A stretch of DNA of 64,000 bases from an uncultured Kordiimonas sp. (lineage in GTDB: Bacteria > Pseudomonadota > Alphaproteobacteria > Sphingomonadales > Kordiimonadaceae): positions 1 to 64,000 of the forward strand of contig CANMRM010000003.1 of assembly GCA_947500295.1 (NCBI GenBank), written 5' to 3'. The position numbers and the translations under genes are program-made. Of the stretch, positions 49,114-59,622 are shown piece after piece (the first letter of the stretch is position 1; each line of letters begins with the position of its first letter). A model generated the notes under the pieces. That model did not search any database and was not told where the DNA came from. It saw only the letters and a list, made by a program, of their open reading frames with translations.

Positions 49114-51561
49114 ATGAATAAAGGCTTGATTGTCTTAACGACGCTTATCGCTTTTGCGTCTGGCGCTGCACATGCGGATGCCATCAAGCAAACCAAGGGC
49201 AATTTTGACGACAAATTCCGGCAGCTTGATGAAGTGTTGCCAACCGCGAACGTTTACCGCAACGCAGCTGGAGAGCCGGGCCACCAATACTGGCAACAGA
49301 AGGTTGACTATGAAATCAAGGCTGCGCTCGACGAGAATAATCGCCGTATCACTGCCTCTCAAACGGTTCGGTACCAGAACAACTCACCCGACACGCTGAA
49401 GTACCTGTGGCTACAGCTTGACCAGAACAAATTCCGGCGGGACTCGATGGCGGAACGCACAACCGCGTTTGCTGGCATTGGGCGCCGGGGGCCGGCCACG
49501 CGTGCGGCAAATGGTGGTACACCGGCAAAGTTGAGTTTCTCGGAATTGCGTCGCCAGCAGTTTATGGAAGATCACGATCTTGGTTACGTGATCAGCAACG
49601 TGGTTGACGGTCGAGGTAACGCCCTTCAGTTCGTGATTGTTGGCACCAACATGCGGATCGACCTGGCGTCTCCTCTCGCCTCTGGGCAAAGCACGGAATT
49701 CAGCCTCGATTTTGTCTTTAACATGGTTGATGAAAACACTGTTTCGGCGCGCGGTGGCTATGAGCATTTCCCCGATGATGCGCGTGAAGGCGGCAACGAC
49801 ATCTTCCTGCTCGCACAGTGGTTCCCGCGTTTGCACGCATACACCGACTATGAAGCCTGGACAAACAAGGAGTTTCTTGGCCGCGGCGAGTTCACACTCG
49901 AGTTTGGCAATTATGAAGTCGAGATGACGGTTCCGGCTGATCACATCGTTTCGTCTACAGGTGAGTTGCAAAACGCCAGTCAGGTTCTGACGCGTGAGCA
50001 ACGCGCACGCCTTCAGGAAGCCCGCACGGCCGAGCGGCCCGTCTTTATCGTGACGGCGGAGGAAGCGCTTGAAAACGAGCGTGAGGGAACCGACGAGGTA
50101 AAAACCTGGCGGTTTGAGGCAGAAAATGTTCGTGATTTTGCCTGGGCATCATCGCGCAAATTCATGTGGGATGCCAAAGGCTACAATCAGGGTGGCAATG
50201 TACAGCCGTTTGTTATGGCTATGTCCTTCTATCCGAAAGAGGGCGGCGACCTGTGGAAGAAATATTCAACGGAAGCTGTCGTACACACGATGGAGGTCTA
50301 CTCCCGCTTCTCCTTTGATTATCCGTACCCCGTGTCCCAGTCCGTGAACGGTCCTGTGGGTGGCATGGAATACCCGATGATCACTTTCAATGGTCCGCGC
50401 ACCACGCTCAATGACGATGGCAGCCGTACCTACAGTCAGGCAGAAAAGCGTTTTCTGATTGGCGTTGTAATCCATGAAGTTGGCCACAACTACTTTCCGA
50501 TGATCGTGAATTCCGACGAGCGTCAATGGACCTGGATGGACGAGGGTCTTAATAGCTACCTGGACGGTGTTGCCGGCCGGGAGTGGGACCCTGATATCCC
50601 TTGGGGTGTCGAGCCACGTGATATTGTTGACTATATGAAATCGGCGCGTCAGGTCCCGATCATGACCCAGTCGGACAGCATATGGCGCATTGGGCCAAAC
50701 GCCTACACCAAACCCGCCGCCGCACTCAATATCCTGCGGGAAACAATCCTCGGACGCGAACTGTTCGACTTCGCCTTCAAGGAATATGCCACCCGCTGGC
50801 GTTTCAAGCGACCAACACCATCAGACTTTTTCCGCACGATGGAAGAAGCGTCAGGCGTGGACCTTGACTGGTTCTGGCGCGGCTGGTTCTACACAACCGA
50901 CCATGTGGATATATCGCTAGATCATGTCTACAAATTGCGTCTCGACACGGAAGATCCGGATATCGACTATCCGCGCATGAGGCAGGAAGAGGCAGACAAG
51001 CCGGTTTCTCTTTTTGTTGAGCGAAACAAGGCGGAAGGCCGCAAGCTCTGGATCGAACTGAACCCGGATGTCAGCGACTTCTATGACGAAAATGATCGTT
51101 TCACGGTCACGAATAAAGAGCGCAACACCTACCAGAGCTTCCTGTCCGGCTTGAAAGGCTGGGAGCGTGAGGTGCTGGAACGCGCCGTCCGGGAAGACAA
51201 GAACTATTATGTTCTCGATTTTTCGAACAAGGGCGGCCTTGTGATGCCGATCATCCTGCAAATGACGTTTGCGGACGGCAGCACGGAAGACTTGCACATT
51301 CCTGCAGAAGTCTGGCGCCGTACACCGGATGCCGTGAAAAAGCTGATTGTCACGGACAAAGAGCTGACACAGGTTGTTGTTGACCCTTACTGGGAAACGG
51401 CAGACGTGGATATTGAGAACAACTTCTATCCTCGCCGGATCATCCCAAGCCGGGTTGAAGCCTTCAAGGACCCGCAGGGCACCGGACTGGTGCGCCGCGA
51501 TATCATGCAGGACAGCAAAACCGAGTTGAAGTCGCCTGATGATGAGGGTGACGATAACTGA
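49114..51561 (+). CDS. M1 family metallopeptidase
   Basis: Zinc motif VIHEVGHNYFPMIVNSDERQWTWMDEG; GGMEYP exopeptidase motif; signal peptide from MNKGLIVL. Confidence 0.92.
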   Translation: MNKGLIVLTTLIAFASGAAHADAIKQTKGNFDDKFRQLDEVLPTANVYRNAAGEPGHQYWQQKVDYEIKAALDENNRRITASQTVRYQNNSPDTLKYLWLQLDQNKFRRDSMAERTTAFAGIGRRGPATRAANGGTPAKLSFSELRRQQFMEDHDLGYVISNVVDGRGNALQFVIVGTNMRIDLASPLASGQSTEFSLDFVFNMVDENTVSARGGYEHFPDDAREGGNDIFLLAQWFPRLHAYTDYEAWTNKEFLGRGEFTLEFGNYEVEMTVPADHIVSSTGELQNASQVLTREQRARLQEARTAERPVFIVTAEEALENEREGTDEVKTWRFEAENVRDFAWASSRKFMWDAKGYNQGGNVQPFVMAMSFYPKEGGDLWKKYSTEAVVHTMEVYSRFSFDYPYPVSQSVNGPVGGMEYPMITFNGPRTTLNDDGSRTYSQAEKRFLIGVVIHEVGHNYFPMIVNSDERQWTWMDEGLNSYLDGVAGREWDPDIPWGVEPRDIVDYMKSARQVPIMTQSDSIWRIGPNAYTKPAAALNILRETILGRELFDFAFKEYATRWRFKRPTPSDFFRTMEEASGVDLDWFWRGWFYTTDHVDISLDHVYKLRLDTEDPDIDYPRMRQEEADKPVSLFVERNKAEGRKLWIELNPDVSDFYDENDRFTVTNKERNTYQSFLSGLKGWEREVLERAVREDKNYYVLDFSNKGGLVMPIILQMTFADGSTEDLHIPAEVWRRTPDAVKKLIVTDKELTQVVVDPYWETADVDIENNFYPRRIIPSRVEAFKDPQGTGLVRRDIMQDSKTELKSPDDEGDDN

Positions 51562-52076
51562 TGGCTGCATCGGTGTTCAGAGTTTGCGGATTGTTGATTG
51601 CTATTTGGGCGGGGGCTTTTGCGGCCCCCGCTTTTGCACATCAGCAAAAGGCGGCGATTACAAAGGTGCTGTTTAATCCGCGCACCGGCAACATAGAAGT
51701 AATGCACCGTTTCTATCTTCATGATGCGGAACATGCCGTGCGGCAGATTTTTGGCCGGGACGCCGACATCCTGTCTTCCCGAGAAACGCAAAGCCTGTTC
51801 GCCGACTATGTCAGCGAACGCTTCGCCATGACGGATGATGGCGTGACACCCCTTCCCCTGAGCGCAGTGGGGTTTGAGATCGAGCGCCAGTTTTTCTGGG
51901 TTTATCAGGAAACACCGGTCAAGACCGAGATGAACGAACTCACATTTCGCCACGATGCCCTGCGCGACCTGTGGCCAAGCCAAATCAATACCATCAACAT
52001 TGAAGGTGTTGGTGATGTGAAAACCGCTACATTCGATGGCACCATTGAGGTCCAGACGGTTGTTCTCAAGCAATAG
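51561..52076 (+). CDS. DUF6702-like secreted protein
   Basis: Signal peptide, then AHQQKAAITKVLFNPRTGNIEVMHRFYLHDAEHAV. Confidence 0.7.
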   Translation: MAASVFRVCGLLIAIWAGAFAAPAFAHQQKAAITKVLFNPRTGNIEVMHRFYLHDAEHAVRQIFGRDADILSSRETQSLFADYVSERFAMTDDGVTPLPLSAVGFEIERQFFWVYQETPVKTEMNELTFRHDALRDLWPSQINTINIEGVGDVKTATFDGTIEVQTVVLKQ

Positions 52077-52129
52077 ACGATCCGGGACGCTTGGGTTGTC
52101 GTATAGTTAGCAGGCAATGAGGACCTATC

Positions 52130-52894
52130 ATGATTAAACGCAGAGACCTGTTGGTCGGCGGTGCGGCGATGGCAACCGCCGGTATGGCGGCTTCCGCTGG
52201 CGGGGCGGTTGCGCAGACACAGACATCAACCGGCAAGCCGCCTTTTGTGCTGGTCCATGGGACCTGGCATGGCGGATGGGTTTGGCGGGACGTCAAAGCC
52301 CGTCTTGAGGCTGCCGGGCACAAGGTATTCACGCCCACCTGCACCGGATGCGGCGAGCGCGAGCACCTGACTTCGCCCGACGTCGGGCTCGACATTCACA
52401 TCACCGACATTGCAAACGTGCTGCGCTTCAACGAACTGGAGGATGTGATCCTCGTTGGTCACAGCTATAGCGGCCTGACGATCACCGGTGCCGCCGACCG
52501 GGAAAAAGACCGCATCCGGCGTATCGTCTTTTTTGATGCGCTGGTGCCCCGAGACGGCGTCATGAGTGCCGTCACCCGGGATGCCGGCACGGGCGAATAC
52601 CCTGATTGGTGGAAAGCACGCGAAGAAAAATTCGTAGATGGCTATCAGATGAAGCTCTGGGACGAGTATCCCGTCGAGATGCTGGTACCTGAGACGGAAA
52701 CAGACCACATCGCGCGCCTGAAAAAACTCATCACCACCCATCCTGCACGCCAGTGGACGGATGAATTGGTGCTTGAAAATGGTGGCTGGGAAGGTCTGAA
52801 CCCGGCTTTCATCCATTGCATTGGGCAAAAATACCGAATGTCTTCACCCCGTATGGTGGGACCGGCAAAGGGCCCGGGCTGGACCTATATATAG
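52130..52894 (+). CDS. Alpha/beta hydrolase with Tat-like signal; C-terminus probably frameshifted
   Basis: MIKRRDLLVGGAAMATAG signal; PFVLVHGTWHGGWVWRDV; VILVGHSYSGLTITG; (TA)4 tract at the stop. Confidence 0.82.
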   Translation: MIKRRDLLVGGAAMATAGMAASAGGAVAQTQTSTGKPPFVLVHGTWHGGWVWRDVKARLEAAGHKVFTPTCTGCGEREHLTSPDVGLDIHITDIANVLRFNELEDVILVGHSYSGLTITGAADREKDRIRRIVFFDALVPRDGVMSAVTRDAGTGEYPDWWKAREEKFVDGYQMKLWDEYPVEMLVPETETDHIARLKKLITTHPARQWTDELVLENGGWEGLNPAFIHCIGQKYRMSSPRMVGPAKGPGWTYI

Positions 52895-52964
52895 GCATCG
52901 ATGCGCCCCGAAACGCCATGATGACGCATCCTGACATGGCGACAGAAACGCTTCTGTCGCTCGC

Positions 52965-54869
52965 CTAGCGCCGCCCGAACAGTTTTTCGATATCCGCGAG
53001 CTTCAGTTCCACATAGGTGGGGCGGCCATGGTTGCACTGGCCCGAGTGTGGTGTCTCTTCCATTTCCCTGAGCAGGGCATTCATTTCTTCAACCGTAAGC
53101 CTGCGACCCGCGCGCACGCTGCCATGACAGGCCATCGTGCCGCACACATCTTCAAGCTTTTCCTTCAGCGACAGCGCTTCATCCAGTTCAGTAATTTCGT
53201 CCGCAAGGTCGCGCACCAGACCTTTCACATCCAGCTTACCGAGCATGGCGGGCACTTCGCGCACCATCACGGCACCTTCACCGAAGGGCTCAATAATCAG
53301 GCCAAGGCTTGCCAGTTCCTCTGCCCGCGCAACCAACCGCTCGGCAGGCGCTTCTTCAAGCTCGACCACCTCAGGCAACAGAAGGGCCTGCCGGGCAACG
53401 CCTGTCGCCGCAATCTGCTTTTTCATGCGCTCATAGACGAGCCGCTCGTGGGCTGCGTGCTGGTCAACAATCACGAGGCCATCTGCCGTCTGGCTGACAA
53501 TGTAGGTTGCGTGCACCTGACCTCGCGCTGTGCCCAGCGGATAATCCTGAGCTTCGGGCCGGGCGGCTGTTTCGTCGATCGGGCGCGCACTTGGTGCTGC
53601 CATATCGCCGCGGGTCTCGAACCCCATTTGCTCACCTTCGCCAAACCCAACAGGTCCGGTGTGATTGTCATGGGGTTGGTCGGGTGCATAAATTTGGTTT
53701 ACGACACTCTGGAAACCTTCGGGCAGCGCAGGCCTACCTTCCTGTGAGCGGGTCCATGGCATCGCGGCCGCACCCGCTCGGGGTTGCATGGCACCGAGGG
53801 CTGCATCCGCCACGGTTGTTGATGCCCTGTGACCGGCGGCAGAAAGCGCGTGGCGCAGGGACGAGACAATCAGTCCCCGCACCAGCCCGGCGTCCTTGAA
53901 ACGCACTTCCGCTTTCGCCGGGTGTACGTTCACATCAACAAAGCTGGCAGGCACATCCAGAAACAGTGCGAGGGACGGGTGACGGTCGCGTGCGAGATAG
54001 TCCTGATAGGCGCCGCGTACTGCGCCTGTGAGCAATCGGTCTTTCACCGGTCGACCGTTCACAAACAGATACTGTTGCATGGCATTACCCCGACTGTAGG
54101 TCGGCAGGCCAGCGTATCCGGTCAGCTTCAGGCCTTCCCGCTCGGCATCAATCTCAAGGGCGTTTTCCCGGAAATCCTTGCCGAGGATCGCCCCCAGTCG
54201 TTCAAGCCGCGCGTCACCCATCAAGCTGGCAGCATGGGGTGCGCGAAACGTCGTTCGGTCTCCGTCCGAGAGTGTGAAGGCGACCTCCGGGTGCGCCATC
54301 GCCAGCCTCTTCATCATATCTGAAGCCTGGCCATACTCGGTGCGGTTGGTCTTCAGGAACTTCAGTCGCGCTGGCGTGGCGTAAAACAGGTCCCGTACTT
54401 CGATAACGGTGCCTTCTGAAAGGGCGGCTGGGGTCACATCTGACTTATGCCCCGCGTCAACACTGACCATCCAGGCTTCGTCCGACCCATAGGCGCGGGA
54501 TGTAACCGACAAGCGAGAAACCGCGCCAATAGAGGCCAGTGCTTCGCCGCGAAACCCGAGAGAGCCGATATTGACAAGGTCTTCGTCAGTGAGCTTTGAG
54601 GTTGCGTGGCGCTCAACAGCCAGTGACAGCTCGTCAGGGCTCATGCCGCAGCCGTCATCTTTGACCTGTATGAGGGCTCGTCCACCTTCACGCATTACCA
54701 CATCAACCCGTGTGGCACCGGCGTCAATGGCGTTTTCAACCAGTTCTTTCACTGCGCTCGCGGGCCGCTCGACCACTTCACCAGCGGCGATCCGGTTGAT
54801 GGTGCGCTCGGAAAGAAGCCGTATGATACCAGCGTTGGTGGGCAGCTCATTTCTTTCGGGATGAATCAT
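52965..54869 (-). CDS. mutL: DNA mismatch repair protein MutL
   Basis: [45 protein letters not shown]-terminal [13 protein letters not shown]. Confidence 0.97.
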   Translation of the reverse strand: MIHPERNELPTNAGIIRLLSERTINRIAAGEVVERPASAVKELVENAIDAGATRVDVVMREGGRALIQVKDDGCGMSPDELSLAVERHATSKLTDEDLVNIGSLGFRGEALASIGAVSRLSVTSRAYGSDEAWMVSVDAGHKSDVTPAALSEGTVIEVRDLFYATPARLKFLKTNRTEYGQASDMMKRLAMAHPEVAFTLSDGDRTTFRAPHAASLMGDARLERLGAILGKDFRENALEIDAEREGLKLTGYAGLPTYSRGNAMQQYLFVNGRPVKDRLLTGAVRGAYQDYLARDRHPSLALFLDVPASFVDVNVHPAKAEVRFKDAGLVRGLIVSSLRHALSAAGHRASTTVADAALGAMQPRAGAAAMPWTRSQEGRPALPEGFQSVVNQIYAPDQPHDNHTGPVGFGEGEQMGFETRGDMAAPSARPIDETAARPEAQDYPLGTARGQVHATYIVSQTADGLVIVDQHAAHERLVYERMKKQIAATGVARQALLLPEVVELEEAPAERLVARAEELASLGLIIEPFGEGAVMVREVPAMLGKLDVKGLVRDLADEITELDEALSLKEKLEDVCGTMACHGSVRAGRRLTVEEMNALLREMEETPHSGQCNHGRPTYVELKLADIEKLFGRR

Positions 54870-55033
54870 GGGCGGAACCCTAACAGGACTGCAGGCAAGT
54901 TGGAAGCCGAACGCGCAACGAAAAGCCGCAAAAATACATGTCGCATCCGGTTCGGTGGATGCTCCGTAAACAGGTCATGTCTGGTGCTTCTATGTTGCCG
55001 GTGGTGCCGTTCGACAATGCGAGGCAGATGAGA

Positions 55034-55201
55034 ATGAAGATGCGCAAGAAGGCTGATTTGCCGAGCAAGGTTTGCGCGATGTGCGGCCTGCCATTCAAGT
55101 GGCGAAAGAAGTGGTCGCGGGATTGGGAGAGGGTGAAATTCTGTTCCGAGCGGTGCCGTCGCGCCGGTAAAAACAAAGCGAATGTTAGTCCAGCGTCTTG
55201 A
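55034..55201 (+). CDS. DUF2256 family protein
   Basis: [32 protein letters not shown]. Confidence 0.85.
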   Translation: MKMRKKADLPSKVCAMCGLPFKWRKKWSRDWERVKFCSERCRRAGKNKANVSPAS

Positions 55202-56711
55202 GGAAGGCGTCGGCTGTGGCCAGGTAGTCAGCCTTTTTGTCCTCGGACATCCTGTTCCATGTGCGATAGACGTTTCCCAGTCTGCCGTTGCTGCCGAGCT
55301 TATTTTTGTGACGATCAAGAAAATGCCAGTATAGCGAGTTGAAAGGGCAGGCCTCGTCCCCGGTTTTTTTCTTCACGTCAAACCGGCAGTTTTCGCAATA
55401 GTCAGACATCTTTGAAATGTAATTGCCGCCAGATACGTATGGCTTGGACCCCAATAGGCCGCCATCGGCAAACTGGCTCATGCCAATTGTATTCGGCAAT
55501 TCGGCCCATTCAAACGCATCGGCGTAAACGGCCAGATACCACTCATGCACCTGGCGTGGCTCTATGCCAGTCAGAAGCGCGAAATTGCCGGTGATCATCA
55601 ACCGCTGTATATGATGAGCATATGCCTCTTCTTTCGTTTGGCTGATTGCTTCCCTCAGGCAGGTAAGTTCGGTCTTGCCTGTCCAGTAGAAAGCAGGCAG
55701 GTCCCGGTCAGTACTAAAGAAATTGCTGGATTCGTATTCTGGCATTTTCAGCCAGTAGATGCCGCGCACATACTCCCGCCAGCCTATGATTTGTCGAATA
55801 AAGCCTTCAACTGAGTTGAGCGGGGCGTCGCCAGCCCGGTATGCCTGTTCTGCCCGCCTGCATATGTCCAGCGGATCCAGAAGTCCAATGTTCAGATATA
55901 GGGAAATCACGGCGTGATAGAGGAATTTTTCACCGACAAGCATGGCATCCTGATAAGCGCCAAAATCCTTGAGAGCGGTTTTGATGAAATGGTCCAGTGC
56001 CTGCTCCGCGCCATCCGAAGTGACGGCAAACCAGAAGGGCTCCAAGTCTCCAAAGTTATTTGAAAACCTGTTGTCCACCAGTCTGAGGACCGCTTTTGTG
56101 ATGCCGTCCGGTACCACCCGGAGCGGGGAGGGCATGAACAAATCGCCTCGGGCTGGTTTACGGTTTTCAGTGTCATAATTCCACTTGCCGCCTTCAGGCC
56201 TGTCGCCGTCCATCAACAAACCGGTTTTCCGGCGCATTTCTCGGTAGAAATACTCCATGCGCAGACTTTTCCGGCCCTCCGACCATTGAGCAAACTCTTC
56301 TATCGTTGCGATAAAGCGGTCGTCTGTGAGCAGTGTTAGCGGGACGGACGATTTGGTGCCCCAGTTTTCAAGGGCTGTTTTGACCCGCCATTCTCCGGGC
56401 TGCGTCACGAACACGCAGCCTGGCTGCAGGGCGCTGACGGCTCTTGAGAGTTCATCCGAAAGTGAGCCGGTGTTGTCTTTGTCATCAAGCTTTACGTAGC
56501 GAACGGTATAGCCTGCCGCTTCCAGTTCAGCTGCGAAGTGACGCATCGCCGAAAAGATGAAGGCGATCTTCTTTTTGTGGTGGGGAACGTATGTTGCTTC
56601 ATCCGTGACCTCCGCGAGCATGATCACGTCCTGCGCAGGGTCGGCGTTTTTCAGGCTACTGATGCCTGAGCTCAGTTGATCCCCGAGTATCAGGATGAGG
56701 CGGCGGGTCAT
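55185..56711 (-). CDS. Cryptochrome/photolyase-related protein (FeS-BCP/DPRP family)
   Basis: [59 protein letters not shown]. Confidence 0.92.
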   Translation of the reverse strand: MTRRLILILGDQLSSGISSLKNADPAQDVIMLAEVTDEATYVPHHKKKIAFIFSAMRHFAAELEAAGYTVRYVKLDDKDNTGSLSDELSRAVSALQPGCVFVTQPGEWRVKTALENWGTKSSVPLTLLTDDRFIATIEEFAQWSEGRKSLRMEYFYREMRRKTGLLMDGDRPEGGKWNYDTENRKPARGDLFMPSPLRVVPDGITKAVLRLVDNRFSNNFGDLEPFWFAVTSDGAEQALDHFIKTALKDFGAYQDAMLVGEKFLYHAVISLYLNIGLLDPLDICRRAEQAYRAGDAPLNSVEGFIRQIIGWREYVRGIYWLKMPEYESSNFFSTDRDLPAFYWTGKTELTCLREAISQTKEEAYAHHIQRLMITGNFALLTGIEPRQVHEWYLAVYADAFEWAELPNTIGMSQFADGGLLGSKPYVSGGNYISKMSDYCENCRFDVKKKTGDEACPFNSLYWHFLDRHKNKLGSNGRLGNVYRTWNRMSEDKKADYLATADAFLKTLD

Positions 56712-57514
56712 GCGTGTGTGTGCAACGCCTGAAGTACAATATCCCAAACTTCAGCATTCAGGCCAAGACCCATGTGAGATACGGATACTTCGATATGCTC
56801 GACGTTCAGGCTTGTGTGGTCCAGCGATGCCTGCCATCCCACTACCCCGTCCTGTTTGCTGTAGATCGCCGTCACCGGCTGTTCCAGCGGCCGTGTCTGG
56901 CGTTTGGCGACTTCTTCCTCGACCCAGTCGACATCTATGCCGCGGGCGCGAAACAGCGGAGCGACGCTTGTGTATTTTGGCCCGCCAACCACCGGGGAGC
57001 CCATTGTTACAATCGTTGAAACATGCTTGGGCAGATCGCGCGCTACTTCCCGCGCGATGTAGCCGCCCAGGCTCCAGCCAACGAGAGCGACGGGCGCGCC
57101 AACTTCCTCGGCGCGCTGCCGCACGCGCTCGGTAACCAGGTCACATAGCGCGGGCACTTCAGCTTCGCCTTTGTGCGGGCGACTGCGGTCAACGTCCCAC
57201 CGGTCAGATAACTCATCCAGATCTGAGATGATTCCGCGGCCACCGGTATTGATACCTAGCCCCCAACCTTCGACGCTGTAGCCGTGCTTGCGGAGGAAGT
57301 AGCGCATGGGTGCCGTAGACAGGTCATTGGCGCCAAAACCAGGCAGAACCATCACATGTGCATTGGTTTTGTCCGATGGTTTGATCTGGCTGGCTTTCAA
57401 AAGTGCCGCCGGAGCGCCGATCATGTCAACGGCGACGAGTGCTTCCCGCAATAGGTTAAAGCGAGACGGGGGTTTTGGCTTTGGTTGCATTGGTGCGGCC
57501 ACTTGTTGTTGCAC
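56708..57514 (-). CDS. Alpha/beta hydrolase
   Basis: VMVLPGFGANDLSTAPMRYFLRKHGY, VALVGWSLGGYIAREVARDLP. Confidence 0.85.
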   Translation of the reverse strand: MQQQVAAPMQPKPKPPSRFNLLREALVAVDMIGAPAALLKASQIKPSDKTNAHVMVLPGFGANDLSTAPMRYFLRKHGYSVEGWGLGINTGGRGIISDLDELSDRWDVDRSRPHKGEAEVPALCDLVTERVRQRAEEVGAPVALVGWSLGGYIAREVARDLPKHVSTIVTMGSPVVGGPKYTSVAPLFRARGIDVDWVEEEVAKRQTRPLEQPVTAIYSKQDGVVGWQASLDHTSLNVEHIEVSVSHMGLGLNAEVWDIVLQALHTHA

Positions 57515-57601
57515 GGCATCATACGAAACTAGAGTGCCATTGGTTCAGGCCAAATAATTCATCATAAGCGGCCACAGCTTTTGATAGCGCCAATTATATT
57601 A

Positions 57602-57613
57602 AACCTTTTGGTT
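57602..57613. promoter_or_regulatory. ArsR-type operator AACC-N4-GGTT, site 1
   Basis: AACCTTTTGGTT overlapping the -35 TTGACA (57612-57617). Confidence 0.55.
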
Positions 57614-57640
57614 GACAATTGCCTTTTCCTCGATATATTT

Positions 57641-57652
57641 AACCACATGGTT
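57641..57652. promoter_or_regulatory. ArsR-type operator AACC-N4-GGTT, site 2
   Basis: AACCACATGGTT overlapping the ATG start at 57647. Confidence 0.55.
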
Positions 57653-58033
57653 GAATATACATCAGATCAGTTAGACACTGTTTTCCACGCGCTGGCCGAC
57701 CCGACCCGCCGTGGAATGCTTGCCGCCCTAAGCGATGGTCCCAGCACCATCGGCGACCTCGCCGAACCTTATGATATGTCGCTGGCGGCTGCGTCAAAGC
57801 ACGTCAAAAAGCTTGAAGCCGCCGGGCTAATCGAGCGGGAGGTGATGGGGCGTGTGCACCATTGCCGCCTGACGCCAGGCCGGCTGAAAGCAGCCAGTGA
57901 GTGGCTGCAAACATACGAACGCTTCTGGAACGCACGTCTTGATGCACTGGAAGCGGCCCTCAGGGCTGACGAGGAAGGCCTGCCGGAACCCGCCAATGAC
58001 AAAAGAGGAATAGACCATGCAAACGATGAATGA
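57647..58033 (+). CDS. ArsR-family transcriptional regulator
   Basis: FHALADPTRRGMLAALSDGPSTIGDLAEPYDMSLAAASKHVKKLEAAGLIERE. Confidence 0.92.
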   Translation: MVEYTSDQLDTVFHALADPTRRGMLAALSDGPSTIGDLAEPYDMSLAAASKHVKKLEAAGLIEREVMGRVHHCRLTPGRLKAASEWLQTYERFWNARLDALEAALRADEEGLPEPANDKRGIDHANDE

Positions 58034-58568
58034 GCAGTATGGAAAACTGGTGGCGCCTGCCACCGTCGTGATCGAGCGGCTACTGCCGGGCCCGATCGAG
58101 AAGGTCTGGGCGTATCTGACAGAATCCGAGCTCAGAAAAACCTGGCTAGCAGCCGGGGACATGGATTTGCGCGTTGGCGGTGCCGTCGAGCTTGTATTTG
58201 ATCATGAGTTGCTATCCGAAGTGAAAGAAGAAACCCCTGAAAAATACAAGGATGTGTGCGATAGCGGCGCTAAGATGCATGGCCATATTCTGGAAGTTGA
58301 TGCGCCAAACCTGCTTTCCTATACCTGGAGCGAGGGCGAAGACGGACAATCAGAGGTCACGTTTGAGTTGGCGGAAATGGGTGACAAGGTGAAGCTGACG
58401 CTGACGCAGCGGAAACTCTTTAATGAAGAGACGCTGGTTGGCGTTGCTGCGGGATGGCATGCGCATGTGGCAATCATGATCGATGTACTTGAAGGCAGGC
58501 CGTCGCGACCCTTCTGGTCAACCCATATGCCGCTCGAAGAAAAATACCGCGAGCTTTTGCTCAGCTAG
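58017..58568 (+). CDS. SRPBCC/AHSA1-family protein
   Basis: VVIERLLPGPIEKVWAYLTESELRKTWLAAGDMDLRVGG; coupled to the ArsR gene. Confidence 0.88.
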   Translation: MQTMNEQYGKLVAPATVVIERLLPGPIEKVWAYLTESELRKTWLAAGDMDLRVGGAVELVFDHELLSEVKEETPEKYKDVCDSGAKMHGHILEVDAPNLLSYTWSEGEDGQSEVTFELAEMGDKVKLTLTQRKLFNEETLVGVAAGWHAHVAIMIDVLEGRPSRPFWSTHMPLEEKYRELLLS

Positions 58569-58588
58569 CAGCTGGAAGGCACAAAAAC

Positions 58589-58617
58589 AAAAAGCACCCT
58601 TTCGGGTGCTTTTTTTT
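58589..58617 (+). terminator. Rho-independent terminator
   Basis: AAAGCACCC-tttc-GGGTGCTTT followed by a T-run. Confidence 0.88.
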
Positions 58618-58636
58618 GGCGAAACCTGATGATTTT

Positions 58637-59074
58637 CTAGCTGCTGCCGTCATCGCCGGTGCTGACACGATCAACTTCCACATTGTCAGGACGCAATTGG
58701 CGCTCTTCCATATCGAGAATGTCGGCAAGAATGATGGACTTCTTCACAACGTCCAGATCCTGTTGGCCCACGTTTGATCGCACGTCTGGTTCCGCGGTTC
58801 CAACAAGAGACAATAACAATTGTTCTCCGCCACTTTTTGGCGGCAGCGGTTTGTATTCCTTGCCGGGGAAAAGCGCTTCAAAAGCCCGTCGACCCGGGTC
58901 CATTTCCTGCGCCTTGGGCTCGCCCGGGCGAGGTGGCTTCAACTCCGCCTCGGGCGGAATGACCAGTGGTGGCCGGTTTACAACCGAAAACTCATCGGGC
59001 GAGTTTTTGCCGCTGCCACAGGCGGTCAGCGCCACACTTGACAGCAACAATACGGACAGCTGTCTGATTTTCAT
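58637..59074 (-). CDS. DUF3035 lipoprotein
   Basis: Lipobox LTACG; PDEFSVVNRPPLVIPPEAELKPPRPGEP. Confidence 0.85.
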   Translation of the reverse strand: MKIRQLSVLLLSSVALTACGSGKNSPDEFSVVNRPPLVIPPEAELKPPRPGEPKAQEMDPGRRAFEALFPGKEYKPLPPKSGGEQLLLSLVGTAEPDVRSNVGQQDLDVVKKSIILADILDMEERQLRPDNVEVDRVSTGDDGSS

Positions 59075-59622
59075 GAATTATCTCCTTGTCGGCCAGGGTC
59101 ATCCTGACCAGCCTTTGAGGCATTTTTAGGGCTTTTGCCGCCATCCCGCAAGCCATCAATCAACAGCATGACAACGCCAACAGTAATGGCGCTGTCAGCG
59201 ACGTTAAAAACATAGAAGTTATAGTCCCAGGCGTGCAGGTGAATGAAGTCGACAACAGCGCCGTGAACAAACCTGTCAATCAGGTTGCCCAGCGCGCCAC
59301 TGAGGATCAAAACGAGCGCTGCCGCTTCAAAGCCACGGCACGAGCGTCTGAGCCAGATCACCAGCCAGACACTGATGGCGACGGTCATCACAATAATGCC
59401 CCAGCGGCCGAGCGCATCTCCAAGCGGCAGACCCATAGAAATGCCCTTGTTCCAGACCATCGTCAGGTTGAAAAAGGGTAATATCTCCACGGACCCTTTG
59501 GCTGGCAGGTCAAATATTGTGAGGATCCACCATTTGGAAAGCTGGTCGATCGCCATCAAACCCAGGATGGCGATCAGGCCTTTCTTGAAAAAAGAACCAG
59601 CAATCCGTGTGGTGTCGGACAT
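59071..59622 (-). CDS. lspA: Lipoprotein signal peptidase
   Basis: AIDQLSKWW, NLTMVWNKGISMG, ALGNLIDRFVHGAVVDFI, FNVADSAITVG; ATGA overlap with ileS. Confidence 0.95.
   Translation of the reverse strand: MSDTTRIAGSFFKKGLIAILGLMAIDQLSKWWILTIFDLPAKGSVEILPFFNLTMVWNKGISMGLPLGDALGRWGIIVMTVAISVWLVIWLRRSCRGFEAAALVLILSGALGNLIDRFVHGAVVDFIHLHAWDYNFYVFNVADSAITVGVVMLLIDGLRDGGKSPKNASKAGQDDPGRQGDNS

Noticed and set aside
53028-53747. 239-aa plus-strand ORF
   Set aside because: Antisense to mutL.
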